DNA of 64,000 nt from Cladopsammia gracilis. Taxonomy: Eukaryota; Cnidaria; Anthozoa; Scleractinia; Dendrophylliidae. Under the pieces are notes generated by a model. It had not been told where the DNA came from. It ran no database searches and worked only from the letters and a program-made list of their open reading frames with translations. The translations under genes were made by a program, and so were the position numbers. The stretch spans positions 30,001 through 94,000 of the forward strand of contig JAJGOT010000291.1 in assembly GCA_022457155.1 (NCBI GenBank). Reading direction: 5' to 3'. Positions 22,537 to 33,329 of the stretch are shown here, piece after piece (positions within the stretch are counted from its first letter, which is position 1; every line of letters starts with the position of its first letter).

Positions 22537-22902
22537 AAGTTTGTTTTTTGCTGCCTTATTTATAATAAAGTAAGCTCTATGAAAAGAACAATTATGTTGC
22601 AAGAATTTTGATCTCCTGGCACAGCTTTCCTGGACTTATGTTATTAATAATAATTATTGTCGATATTTACAAAAAGTAGACTATGTTGCTGTGACCGGAC
22701 CCCCTCTTTCAGAAATTCCTGGATCCGCTCCTGAATTTAAAGAATATAGAGATATAAATAGTAGATGAAAATATTATTAAGCATGGTAAGCGTCTCTGTT
22801 ACGTCGTTACGCCGGTACATGTTGACAAACTCGTGTTTTCATACGATAAACTTCCAGAAACCTCAATTTTGTTCTCAGGCCGCGCGGGCCTCAGTTTTAT
22901 TC

Positions 22903-22978
22903 ATTGACAGTGAACGTGTGCGAGTTTTCATTCATTGAAAGTGAACGTGTGCGAGTTTTGATTCTTCGAGAGTGAACG
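22903..22978. repeat. 31-bp minisatellite, about 2.5 copies
   Basis: Tandem agtgaacgtgtgcgagtttt units preceded by attgac, attgaa and ttcgag; the third copy is partial. Confidence 0.7.
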
Positions 22979-23133
22979 TTTGTTTGGAAAACCTCCACAC
23001 GTCAAAAGCGAGTTTGTTAACAAGATAGCCAATTAACTGTTGATGTTACGTTTACGCAAGTCAACCTGAGGTTGCCAACACAAGTTTGCTCTCTTACGTT
23101 TGTTGAGTGAAGGCGGCTTTACCGGCTGTATTT

Positions 23134-23202
23134 GCCCTCCTGGTTAGCTCAGTTGATAGAGCCCCGGTCTGCAGAGCGGGAGGTCTCGGGTTCGAACCCC
23201 GG

Positions 23203-23238
<36 letters not shown>

Positions 23239-23505
23239 TGAAGGTGCTGCCTTTGCTATGACATCGGCAAATGGTTAGACCTTCACGTGGCTCGGATGAC
23301 CACGTAGAAATGGCGGTCCCGTCTCCCATGGGGACGTAAAAGAACCACTGAGGACGTAACAAACCCTGGCTGTGACCACCCTCAGTGTCAGTACTTGTTC
23401 ATGGGTGGGGTGGGTCTGATTGATTGTGAAGCGCATTTGAATATGTATATAGAATTTGCGCTATACAAATGCATATCATTAATAGATTGTTGTTGTTGTT
23501 GTTAA
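23134..23505 (+). mobile_element. tRNA-derived SINE
   Basis: The 5' head resembles a tRNA: A box tggttagctcag (about 23141), an anticodon-arm-like ctgcaga (GCA, Cys-like), and B box ggttcgaacc (23189-23198) ending in ggacca. The acceptor ends do not pair, so it is not a functional tRNA. The body (cactcagggtcttaaaataa onward) is followed by a tail with gcgctatacaaatgcatatc, of the type SINEs share with LINE 3' ends, and a (TTG)n tail at 23487-23503. The layout is that of the abundant coral SINEs. Confidence 0.8.
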
Positions 23506-23967
23506 TTGAACCAGTTGAAAGATATTTTTGCATTATAGATGCAAAAAGATGAAAGAGGTTTTTGCATTATGGATGCTTAGAAGATGATTAAATGGAACTT
23601 TTAGTGAATCCAGTATCTTGTGATGAGATTTTTGGTGTAATTAAGATTTTGTAGTTTAATTTAGCCCCCATGTGGAGCACCAAGGTGGCCGCTACATACA
23701 TTTTTTACTAAAAATTTCTAATACTCGTTCGCCTATAACTCTTGAACGAAATGCTCTTGCGCTTCAAACTTTGGCCCAGATATGTAGTTTAAACTCTCTG
23801 CAATTCTATAAACATTTAGGAATCTAAAATCTGCTTTTTAATGGTTTTGAATTTTGATATGAAAAAAAATTAGCTCCAATTGTTGGAAAAGGTCTTCAAA
23901 AAGGTGCGTTCTGTTTATGAACTAACCAATCTGGCCGACCAGTTCTGCAGGAGACAAGGTAAGCGTT
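23506..23967. other. Downstream flank of the right channel gene
   Basis: AT-rich sequence between the SINE and the last exon. No gene is supported; it should contain the 3' untranslated region of the right channel gene. Confidence 0.4.
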
Positions 23968-24176
23968 TTAAGACACACTAGAACTAACGTTAACCTCAGT
24001 TAGCTTAAGGCTTTCGTCTGTTTTCCATTTTGGCTGTTGTCCGTTCGAACTTGTCAGGCGTTCTTTCATAGACTGTACTCGGGAAGAGAGCTTTTCCAGG
24101 TCCTGTCCTAGAGTCTCGAGCTGCCTTAAAGTGAAGTTTACGTGACTGGAACTTGCACCAGACACTCTTCTTTCTT
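23968..24176 (-). CDS. Right channel gene, exon 7 (cytoplasmic tail)
   Basis: The exon starts after acceptor cacgttatag; its first two bases complete the codon begun by exon 6 (C|AA = Gln), and it ends with TGA/TAA-type termination at 23968. It encodes about 69 residues with FTLRQLETLGQDLEKLSSRV, spaced like a short coiled coil, then a hydrophilic Ser-rich end. The phase match is the main support. Confidence 0.65.
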
Positions 24177-27100
24177 CTATAACGTGAAGAAAAATAAAAC
24201 ACACTTACGTATTTTCTCAATTAAACGCCCCGGCGTTTATTTCAAACTTGGCCTAGTGGACCCGGCGTTTCTTTGAATCAGTAGTTTTTTTCTCGCCCGC
24301 CATTTTTTATTATTATTCGTTTTTCTTGGCAGCCTTGTACCTTGCCCTTAAATCTTGAGTTAATTCCTCTATTATACCCGCCGTTTATTCGGGGCTCGGC
24401 GTTTAATCGAGATAATACGGTATTTAAGTGCCTACGCATGGATGCGATTTTCAAAACAATGACTGAAACCACAACTCATAACTGTGCCTCCCGCTTCCGG
24501 TATTTCCATTCCAGTTTTCCAAATGTTCTTACTGTTACATAACTTAGTGGCACGTGACAGACTTGAGTTGTGTGAGTTCGAGTTTTGCGAAGCGTACACG
24601 TTGTTCTGACAGTCCTGAAGTGTAAAAGCGAAGTAAATCGTCAGTAAATCTGTTTTGTTCGAACCAGCGAGTTGTGTTAAACGTCGTCCCATCGACACAT
24701 AACAAGTAGCCCAGTACCATCCTGAGATGTAGTTCCTTCAAAATATACACATGTGAAGCCCTAAAATTTTTCTCACAAAAAACCCTTTCTTTTCTTATTT
24801 TTTCCAATGTAGCTTCCTTTCATAGTCATTTTATTTTTATTGTTTACAGGCAATCAGAAAAGTGATTGTTTTACGTCAAAGTTGTCTTTGTCCAAATCAA
24901 ATTTTTACTTGTCCCTCTGACAATTGGACACCGTATGTTTTGGCGTACTCTTTGAAGTCCAGCGGGAAGAAAAAACTGCTACTTACGAGACTTAAAGAGC
25001 TGTTTTTCCGATTTCAGAACAAAAAAATCCACTAAAACGCCCAAAATGAAAAGACCAAGGAAGACGCCGAAGATGCCGAGAAGTAGAATTCCAGTGTGAG
25101 GAGAAGTTCCTGATAATAGGCCTTCTGTATCTACGGATGGTTTAAAAACCTGCAAGGAACAATAACGAGATATTTCTATTATAAGACGGCTGAAGATACC
25201 CGCGTATGTATACACATGTCTTACCCTCAGACTCTCCCCAGATACATTTGAAGCACGAGAAAACAGAGGGCGCGGGGCATTATGGGAATGGTACAACCTT
25301 CTCAGCACAACATCCGTCCGCGAATCCCGCGCACCGGCGCCAAGGTGCCTGGTGGTTACAACAGAGAGGTTTTATTGAGTGTCGAAAGTAATTTCGCAAT
25401 TGCTTTGATTTTGCATTGCTACGCTTTGTGATTTGTGTAGCAAAACCAACACCAATCGTGACTTGCTCGTCTAATTAATTATTGTTATCGCTGGATTCAC
25501 GTTGGTCTTGTTACGAAACGCATTCGTAACAAGGCATTACTCACTAAGTTGACAGCTGGTGGAAGGAGTGAGTGAGTGAATTTAAATTGGCCACCGTTAC
25601 CGATAACCGTTCATTACGTTTTCGCGTATTCACGGGTTCAAAAGTAAAGACCACACTACATTCACTACATTCAGTTGCCGACACCTCAAAGCTCGATCGC
25701 TAAGCAAATTGCAAGTTATATAAAACACGAAACTTGCCGGGACAAAAATCCCACAGGAATAATCGGCGAACACAATATCAAACGATCCTATCCATCCATG
25801 AACGCCTTGCATTGTCTTGAAAACTTGCAATTATACGATGTAGTTCTTTCTTTCGTTTCTCCAGTCAACACACGGAGATATTTTGCGGTATGTCTTTCAT
25901 GGTTGAAAGCCATATAGTCGTCGACATAAACTAAAATATGCGTGCATACATTTGCATGCGCTAATGTAACAAAAAAAATCAAAGGTTCCTTACAAGCCAA
26001 GTCGTGAATACGACTATCGGACCTTTTCCTACCCTACACAAGGTGGGTCCTCATAGATTGTACATGTTATGACTACTTCTTATGTTGCAGATCCACGTAC
26101 CAATATCTTTTACCAAACGGAAGGACCTCTAAAACCTGTGTACGTAGCTGAAGGAATCCTGGGTTATTCTCCAGAGCGTATAGCAAACAAGTGGCAAGTA
26201 AAATCCACTGTGATTTTTATCATCAATGCTTTAAAGATGAATTACAGTCCGTACTGCACAATCTCAGCTCGGCAATGTTTGTCAGCCTCACACGAAGGAA
26301 TGTGTTTACTACCGAAAATGAAAATTACGGGACAAACTTATACCTTTTACTTCATTATTAATATCAGATATCCTTGCCAAACAATAATAACAGGTAAAAG
26401 AACCTCAACGTTTTCCCAAACCGACGTTTCAGCTCATCGAGCATTCGTAAACACAACGACCGTAATGGCGGACTTGGTTTACTCTCATGTACTCCATGTA
26501 TGCTATTACCGAAGTGTAACATATCAACAACTTAATATAAAATTTAATTTAATATAAAGTTTACGATGAGCGAGTGACTTTTCTCCAGTAACCGCAATAA
26601 GTCGTATTCACGACTTAAAAAGAAACTCAGCGCCAGATTTACAACTCGTGTGCTGCGCCACGAGTAATTAGTTCCTGAAATTTGATTCATTAACAGGCAG
26701 TCAAGAAACCATTCTTGTGGAATTTTCCCTCTTTTAGTGGTTATTTTGTCTCTTTAGTTAATATTTCTTTGCTTTCATCACTTTTGGCAATTTTTTCTTC
26801 CTTTTTCAAGATATTAAAGCAAGCTTAAGGACGTTCGCGCGAAAATCTTCTAACATTGATTTTTTTATAAAACTTTTGCTACAGCAAGGTTATGAGTTAC
26901 TCGTGTCAGAAATGCCAAAAAATGAGGGGGTCACAGACTTCGTTTCTGAGATAAGCTATCTAAAAGGCGACCCTAATTTTGAAAAATTGGTCTTCCTTAC
27001 GGGATGTGACCCAAATGTCTGTTGGTCTAAAAATATTGCAAATGAATCTCTAAAATACAACTTTCTCTCCCAAATTTTATGCGAGTAGGACTGTTTAGCA

Positions 27101-30100
27101 AATTCATTCAACTGGTGACATTCCTTGAAGTAAATTTCATCTTTAAACGACTGCATTTGCAAACTCTGACAGCCGCAAGTTGGCAGGATTCGATGGCGCG
27201 CGGGTAGAAAAATGAAAAAATTAAACTTCCTATATTGATTTTTTGTTCATTTTTTCACAATCTGTCGAGAAGTGGCAAAGAAAATTATCTATGAAAAAAA
27301 ATTGGGGGTCACCGACCATCCAAGCGAGTTAAATCTAAGCAAAGTTAACGCAACGGCTATCAGCCCTTTATGTGCTTAGATTTCTTCTCTTGCGCGCGCG
27401 CTCATGCATGACGTAGCATGACGTTGCGACATGAATTGCGTGCGCAGTAAGGATGCGCATAAACAATTAGCGCGAACGTCCTTAAAGCAAGCACCTGGCC
27501 ACAATCACGAAAATACGATACATGGACCGAGATGATTGTCCTTTAAACATTCTCACGCCACTTTCTCTGGAAATCAGAAGTAATACCCAACCGAAACCAG
27601 TTGTGACTTACTGCCACGTGTTTTTCCGCGCTCATCAGGCTACATATATTTTCTTTGAGTTCTGATTGGTTCATTGGATTTTCTACGTCTGTCGCTGTAG
27701 TTAATTGCAAATCACCCTTAACAACATTTTAAGTTGTCTTGAAAATTGAAACAAAATGGCAACATGAAATACCATACCTTTAAAGGTGTAGTGTAAAGTT
27801 TGATGATTGAATCTGTTAAAGGATTCTCTAGGCGCCGTCTAAAGCAAAAGTTTTTCTGTAAAAATGTGCAAGTTGTATCTTTCTTCATCGCCATCTTGTA
27901 AGGGATCTGCGTATGAAGAGCGCTAAAGACTCGTAAGTTCTCATCGTCAGCTTTATCCTTGTAATAGTAATAGGCTTGGAGCCTCTCCATGAAGATGCCA
28001 TCCACTTTGTCATGTAACAAGGCTTCATATAAATCTTCAACATCATCGTAAACTAAAAACAAAAAAAGAAAACCTGTACAGATCAGAAACAACTGGTAAA
28101 AGGTACGGGGATGCTTGTCGTCTCGTTAAGGGGTATAAATTATGGATTTTTTTTTTTGGCACTTAGGGTGTTCTGGAAGGAACGCAGATATTTCATATAT
28201 TAATAGATGAAAACATTCGATGACAAAATCTTTATCATCATTAAAATCACTTGAACTCTTGTTTGTGTGTCTTTTTAGCTCATGGATGACGCAGTGATTA
28301 CATGGGCTTTCAGAGGCAGTCGAATGGCACTCACACACTCACTCACACACTCACGCGATTCTCATTAATTTATTCATTAAATTTGGATTAAAAATTTTTC
28401 TCTTACCTCCCCTACTAAGTATTGGTTTTGTTCCAAGAGTCTTATGGGCATATGTTTGGCACATTTTAGACCGTACTAGTAAGGCGTACATTTTTGCCCG
28501 ATGTGATAACATGGAGCAGATGCGATCAAATGTGAAGATCTATCGGGGCCGTAAGATGGGTTTTCGTTCAATGGAAAGCTTGTAAGCCAACGAACACTAG
28601 CTGCGCGAAAAATGGACATTGAATTGTTGAAACGACCGTGGTTCATTATTATTTGGACGAATTGCCTACATTTTGCCCAGTAACATGGAGTAGATGCGAT
28701 CGAGTGTGAAGATCTATCGCGGCCTCAAGATGGGTTGTCGTTCACTGGAAAGTTAATAAGCCAAAGAACACTAGCTGCGAAAAATGGACATCGAATTGAT
28801 AAAGCGATGTTCACAATTATCGACTGTGGTTCATTATTATTCGGACTTATTGACAATTTGTCTTTTAAAATTGTCTCTCGGATCGGAGGAAGAATGTAAC
28901 AGGGAATGAATGCTGTATCATCTGGTTTTATATGCATGCTAGAATCGAAGAACCCGAGATTAAATTTTGTTAGTGGCTTTTAAATGTAAATACATGTATA
29001 AGATTAAATCGCTAAGCCGGAAAGTCAATTGCAAATTTTGCATTGAAATATTCTGTATTATGACACGCACGGAGGGTTGTCTCTCATAGCAGATGTGTAA
29101 TGTAAATTGACATTTGATAAGCAAGCAAAATACTTAATATTTTAAACAATCCCACCAATTCCTCTTTTCCTTTGACTTTGATTTAGGGGTCAAATAACGA
29201 TTGCGCCACGCCCAGATTGGTCTCCTGTAGGGACTTAATTCAAAATTTCCCGTACCTTTTATTTGTGAGTTCCCCCTCCCACCCCCACCAGGGCTCTCTG
29301 TCTCATGTCACTGACAAGCAACTTATATCAAATTATTATAAACACAACACTCACGATGAGGTATTGCCCCACTATAACTTGCTTCAGCCTGAGCCTCGCT
29401 GTCTTGTGACAATACAGCTACCTGCATAAGAAATAATCACTAAATCAAAGACAAAAATCATAATCTTGGGTAATTCAGCTTGTATTTTTGCGCGAGTCTG
29501 CCAAAAATCACAGAACACTACCTAAAAAAATTCATCCCTTTATAGACTGAAAAACAGGCGTATTTTACGCAAATCCACCAGAAAGAGAAGGTAAATGCAA
29601 ACGCGGCCGAATCTCCAAGCCACACTAACTATAATACAAAAATCACCCAAAATAACAGGACACTACATAAAAAAAGTCATTGCTTTATAGACTGCAAAAC
29701 AACGCCGCGTATTTTTGCGCAAACCCACCAAAAAGGTGAATGCGAAAGCAAAGGCGGCCGAAAATGTCTGGAACAAGTGCAATCAAGGTGTGTGAAACTG
29801 GGCCGGGGTGGGGGAGGGGGGGGGGGGGGAGGCGCATGAAGCTCGCTCGCAAGGATGCATGGGCGCTTGGTGTCTCTTGTCACTAGTATCGGAGTTCGCG
29901 CTTTCCCCACCAAGGGAGTGGGGGGAGGTAAGAGGGATAAGCCGAATGTTTTATGACTGTGTTAGACTTTCCGCGTATTCAGGCAAAAACTTACATCCTG
30001 CCCTTCCAATGAATTGAGGAATTCTGGTGAGGAGCTGTGAGTGAGGGCGGACGTCACTGTGGCAGTAAACATGGTGATAACGATCAGACCAAGAAGGATC

Positions 30101-32387
30101 CATAACACACCAAACAAACGGCCAATCATCGATCTGGGAGTTTTGTCACCGTATCTACACATAATGAGAAAACGGTTAACTTTACAAATAGACAGTTAAC
30201 AGTCCTCGAGCTCCTGAGTTGTCCACAGACGTCTCTCTTGTGTCTTTATAGAAATGCGGGTATATTTAGCCGGTTTGGTTTCATAAAAGATAGTTGTTTT
30301 CTCTGTCTATTTTCGGCGAGTTGTCGCCGTTTTTAATTATATTTGCCATTGGTAAAATGGCAAATATAATGGTTGTGGACTTGAGGACTTCGGTAACCTG
30401 GCAAACTTATTCAAGTCGAAAGAGGACGCGAAACATTACTGCTTCATTTAGCAAACTTTCGTCACTGAGGAAAATACGCTCATTGTGAAGTGGAAAGAAA
30501 AGTAAATAAACGAATGACTTGAAAGTTCACTTCACATTCTTGTCTGTGGAATCAAAAGTTTCCGTGATGATCAAGTTTCAATACACTCGATGTCGGTTAA
30601 GTTCATTTTTCTGGATTTTGAGGCCAAATTCAACGTGATGGTTCCGAGTAAAATGTTTTTGTTATGGTAAAATGCAACTTAATTTTAGTTCACCATAAAA
30701 TGTCCTCTGATAAATAATGGTTTGACGCCATAGCATGGTGAAAACAGTTGCGGAATTTCTCGCTTCCACATTCTATTAATGCACGGAATAATAATATAAA
30801 TAATTATTATTATGAGCTCTAAAGTAAACTATAAGAATCCGCTGAATTCATTCGGTATAAAAACTCATTTCCTACCCAACAGTGGTCATGCTGATAAAAG
30901 CCCACCAAAAACCTTCATAAGACCCTCTTGTAAAGGACAAAGGAAATTCTTCGTTTTTCACATGGTATTCCTGCAATACAAATTAATTTGAGTGACGACG
31001 AGTGCGTTAACTTTCACGCATATTGTCAACTTTCCTTCAGTTGCTCCTCAACGAATTGACTGCTAAAAAACGTTAAAAAATAGAAACAAAACATGCTGGG
31101 GCCAACTCCCCAAAATCGATCTGATCTGCAATGTTGTCTGGATAGAATTCAATATGGCGGAAACCATTTCAAGATGATTGTGGAGTCAATTTCTGGGAAG
31201 TGAAACCCTTCAAGCAAAAAGTCAGCTGGCGGAGAAAAAAAAACAGTAATAATACACTCGGCAATCAATTCAGTTGAACGTGTTGTTTACCAATGATATG
31301 AAAGGAACAACACATTCATGAAAATGCTACATGCCTTTAATTTAAGCCCAGTACAGTTTATTCTGACTTGTGCTGCGAAGCAACACGGCCCGGTTATTCG
31401 AAAGGCGGTTAACGCTAACCCAGGATTAAAACTTAACCGAGGATTTCATTTCTCTTGTTAGAAGTGTTTTCAAAAGCTAATTATAAGTTACATGCGAAGA
31501 CTAGTCAGAGACGAAACTAAAGGACAAAAGTACTTTGTGAAAATCTCCATTGATTAATTGTTGAAGTGTTATCAAAATTGATGGTAACCCTGAGATAGCT
31601 TAACCGCTCTTTGAACAACCCGACCCAGAACTGTAAACCACACCAAACTAATAGCCACAAACAGTGTTGAGGAAATTCTAAGAAAACGATTGCCTAAAAC
31701 ATCTAGATTTAGGTAATTATACTGGGGAAACCTCTGTCTCTCACAATACTTAACTAGAGGCTTTTGGTGGTTGTGTTAATAGTGGTATCCCAAAACGACT
31801 CTCGCGATTTTTAAACTTACCAACACCCAAATAAAAATCCCAGCTATTCCGGCTAGAAGAAAGGTCATTGCAAATATGGGCCACGAATCGTAGAGTGCAC
31901 GCAACACCAAACGCCTGGCTTTCTTGTTGTAGTGATCAATGCGACCAATAAGCACATACCCATGTGTCTCGACGATATCGTAAAATGTGTAGCTAATTCC
32001 AGAAAACGTCAATTGCGTCTCTAGCTTTTCTGTAACAGGGAAAATAATATCTGCTTGCTCGAGATCTTCGTGGAACGAATGTGACTCGGTGTCTACCTCT
32101 TTTACAACGAGAACAGGCGAATTGCCTTGGCAACATCCCTCAAAACTCTCTTGAATGTAGTTATACACGATACCATCTGCCGAGACTGTTTCGTTACCTT
32201 CATCTTTGAGCATCACATACGGTGGAAAGGATAGCATTAATGCTGATACGTAACCAGAAGGACATCCTGTCATGGGATCCGTGTTGCCGCCATCATCAGG
32301 ACAATTGCTGTTCGCCATTGTGTTATTATTCACGATTAAGAAAATTACAGTAAAAATCATCACAAGAAAGGACATCGTTAGTGCCAT
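23968..32387 (-). CDS. GluR0-like ionotropic glutamate receptor / K+ channel, right copy (complete)
   Basis: Seven exons: 32387-31821, 30970-30876, 30154-29995, 29421-29355, 28052-27778, 25149-24987 and 24176-23968. All junctions keep phase, and the sum of 1536 bp gives 511 residues plus a stop. Architecture: signal peptide (1-25), S1, M1 (about 168-189), pore loop with TTVGYGD (218-224), M2 (about 234-257), S2, M3 (about 407-431) and a cytoplasmic tail with a leucine-heptad-like stretch. The M1-pore-M2-M3 layout between split lobes is that of ionotropic glutamate receptors. The filter is K+-type, as in GluR0 and AvGluR1. The inferred role is a ligand-gated K+ conductance in the plasma membrane. 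The exons match the left copy in length and phase, apart from two fewer codons in S1. Confidence 0.85.
24207..24422. mobile_element. MITE in the last intron of the right channel gene
   Basis: Imperfect terminal inverted repeats: left tacgtattttctcaattaaa then cgccccggcgtttatt; right cggggctcggcgtttaatcg then agataatacggta. About 215 bp, no coding capacity. Confidence 0.6.
24987..25149 (-). CDS. Right channel gene, exon 6 (M3)
   Basis: The 163-bp exon runs from acceptor gttccttgcag to donor TCTC|GTAAGT. It encodes VFKPSVDTEGLLSGTSPHTG, then a 20-plus residue hydrophobic helix (ILLLGIFGVFLGLFILGVLV) and the basic stop-transfer FFVLKSEKQLFKS. It starts in phase 0, matching exon 5, and lies outside the duplicated segment. 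The left copy must therefore have its own M3 exon elsewhere. Confidence 0.8.
25150..26824. other. Intron 5 of the right channel gene, left part
   Basis: No gene is supported. A 162-codon frame (26069-26557, plus) has no recognisable domain. It lies between two inverted copies of the near-palindrome aagtcgtgaatacgact (25999-26015 and 26599-26616), which may be termini of an unidentified element of about 600 bp. Confidence 0.4.
26825..27485. mobile_element. 661-bp TIR element with 7-bp target duplication
   Basis: The ends ttaaggacgttcgcgc and gcgcgaacgtccttaa are perfect inverted repeats. agcaagc directly flanks both sides (26818-26824 and 27486-27492). The interior holds a CpG-rich part (gcgcgcgcgctcatgcatga) and no transposase. 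It is a non-autonomous DNA transposon inside intron 5 of the right channel gene. Confidence 0.8.
27778..28052 (-). CDS. Right channel gene, exon 5 (S2 lobe)
   Basis: 275 bp, same borders as the left copy (acceptor tttag, donor AAG|GTATGG). It differs from the left exon by a few residues, for example YDDVEDLYEALLHDKVDG against YGDFEDLYEALLHDEVDG; most of the lobe (MERLQAYYYY, TTCTFLQKNFCFRRRLENPL) is identical. Confidence 0.85.
28053..29354. other. Intron 4 of the right channel gene
   Basis: Matches the left copy, without its block of transposable elements. At about 28501-28860 a unit containing gatgcgatc, gtgaagatctatcg and actagctgcg is present twice. No gene is supported. Confidence 0.6.
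29355..29421 (-). CDS. Right channel gene, exon 4 (short linker exon)
   Basis: 67 bp, acceptor ttatgcag and donor C|GTGAGT. The coding sequence is the same as the left copy's exon 4 by eye. Such strong conservation of a short exon inside decayed introns argues that both genes have been under selection. Confidence 0.85.
29804..29832. repeat. Poly-G tract
   Basis: ggccggggtgggggaggg followed by an uninterrupted G-run, inside intron 3 of the right channel gene. It is not present in the left copy, where the homologous site has only gccactaggggggaggggg. Confidence 0.7.
29995..30154 (-). CDS. Right channel gene, exon 3 (end of filter and M2)
   Basis: 160 bp with the same borders as the left copy (tatgtgtag|A, GAT|GTAAGT). 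It encodes YGDKTPRSMIGRLFGVLWIL, M2 and the start of S2. The only visible change within M2 is Ala to Thr (LIVIAMF / LIVITMF). Confidence 0.9.
30876..30970 (-). CDS. Right channel gene, exon 2 (pore loop)
   Basis: 95 bp, acceptor tattgcag, donor GG|GTAGGA. It encodes EYHVKNEEFPLSFTRG, SYEGFWWAFISMTTV and the split filter glycine. The pore helix and filter are identical to the left copy; two differences (Leu/Ser, Tyr/Cys) fall before the helix. Confidence 0.9.
31821..32387 (-). CDS. Right channel gene, exon 1 (signal peptide, S1, M1)
   Basis: 567 bp from ATG 32387 to donor TTG|GTAAGT. The signal peptide and M1 are almost identical to the left copy. The middle of S1 differs strongly (SPVLVVKEVDTESHSF against SSILIINNLDVDTESHSF, two codons shorter). 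An out-of-frame upstream ATG at 32395 opens a five-codon frame. Confidence 0.85.
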
Positions 32388-33156
32388 GTCGACATCCAAG
32401 ATACTTTAATCTGAACTAAAAAAAGAATAACGCCCTTAAACACGTAAAATTTAGCAAGTCAGTTACTTCAGTAACTTAAAGGCCCACCGTCACCCAAAAG
32501 ACGTTGCGGTCGTTTATTTTTGTTTTGAAATGCTCCATGCATTGTTCATACGTGTGATCTGATTGGTTGCACGCATTTAAGCGTGAATTTCGTGTTACAC
32601 GAAATTCAGCACAAAGTGATCACGGCGCGCACATCATTTTGGGTGAAGGTGGGTCTTTCAGAGTTAATCGTAGCAGATTTCCTGATTCTCAAACCAGGTT
32701 AACCAGACCTGAACCCGATGTTCAACAAGGCTGGCTTTCCAATGATCCAAGGGTACTGTAAGAGCGGTTTTCTAGGTCGAGTGCGCCCCGGTGTGGCGAA
32801 ATTAAAATAATCACACGCATTTGCACTTTAATATTTAGTAAGTCAAATTAAAGGCGATATTTTTGAATAACCAGCGAATCGTAATAATGACCATAATAAT
32901 TGGCGATGATCAAGAATGATGCAAACAGCGTGTAATAAATAAAAACTGTCCCCTCCCTTGAATATCTGAAGATTTCCCTTGCCAATGAACTTTAATTGGA
33001 ATTAAGCCGTAGAGTATTTTTCCAACTGTGCGAAAGTAATTTGCATTTGCTAATGGGCAGTCTCTTAGGGTCTGTTTAATTTCAATTTTTGTTATGACTG
33101 CTCCTTGTTATTATTAGTCTTAGCAAAGGTCAGTTACTTCAAATAGTTTTTATGAA
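32388..33156. other. Upstream region of the right channel gene
   Basis: Matches the sequence upstream of the left gene up to about 32755. The left copy then has its 1.3-kb insertion, and similarity resumes at gtcgagtgcgccccggtgtg. No promoter motif can be named with confidence. Confidence 0.5.
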
Positions 33157-33316
33157 AAGACTTTTGTTCTTGGGCCATCGTAGCTTGATGAGAAATAGAA
33201 CACAAACCGCGGTGATAAACATATTGAACTTATTCATATTTACTTTTTTGAAAATGTCTGTAGTAGCATACGAAACGTCGAGTTTTATCTAAAGTTTATC
33301 ACCGCGGTTTGTGTTC
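33157..33316. mobile_element. 160-bp insertion with 13-bp target duplication, absent from the left copy
   Basis: tagtttttatgaa stands on both sides (33144-33156 and 33317-33329), while the left copy has this site once and empty (about 9580). Inside are inverted arms agaacacaaaccgcggtgat (33197-) and its complement (to 33316), plus gcatacgaaacgtcgag, reminiscent of Penelope-like element ends. It inserted after the segmental duplication. Confidence 0.75.
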
Positions 33317-33329
33317 TAGTTTTTATGAA

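Larger units (their letters stand above)
21306..23133. other. Gene-free stretch with simple repeats
   Basis: Contains an (ACTC)n microsatellite (21903-21934), a G-rich tract (about 22502-22536) and a 31-bp minisatellite (22903-22978). No gene is supported. Open frames are below 80 codons and unrecognised. Confidence 0.5.

Noticed and set aside
23141..23213. Functional tRNA-Cys gene
   Set aside because: The D, anticodon and T arms look tRNA-like, but the acceptor stem does not pair and a SINE body with a (TTG)n tail follows.
26069..26557. 162-codon plus-strand gene
   Set aside because: No recognised domain, biased towards ITY-rich random composition, and it lies in an intron between inverted near-palindromes.
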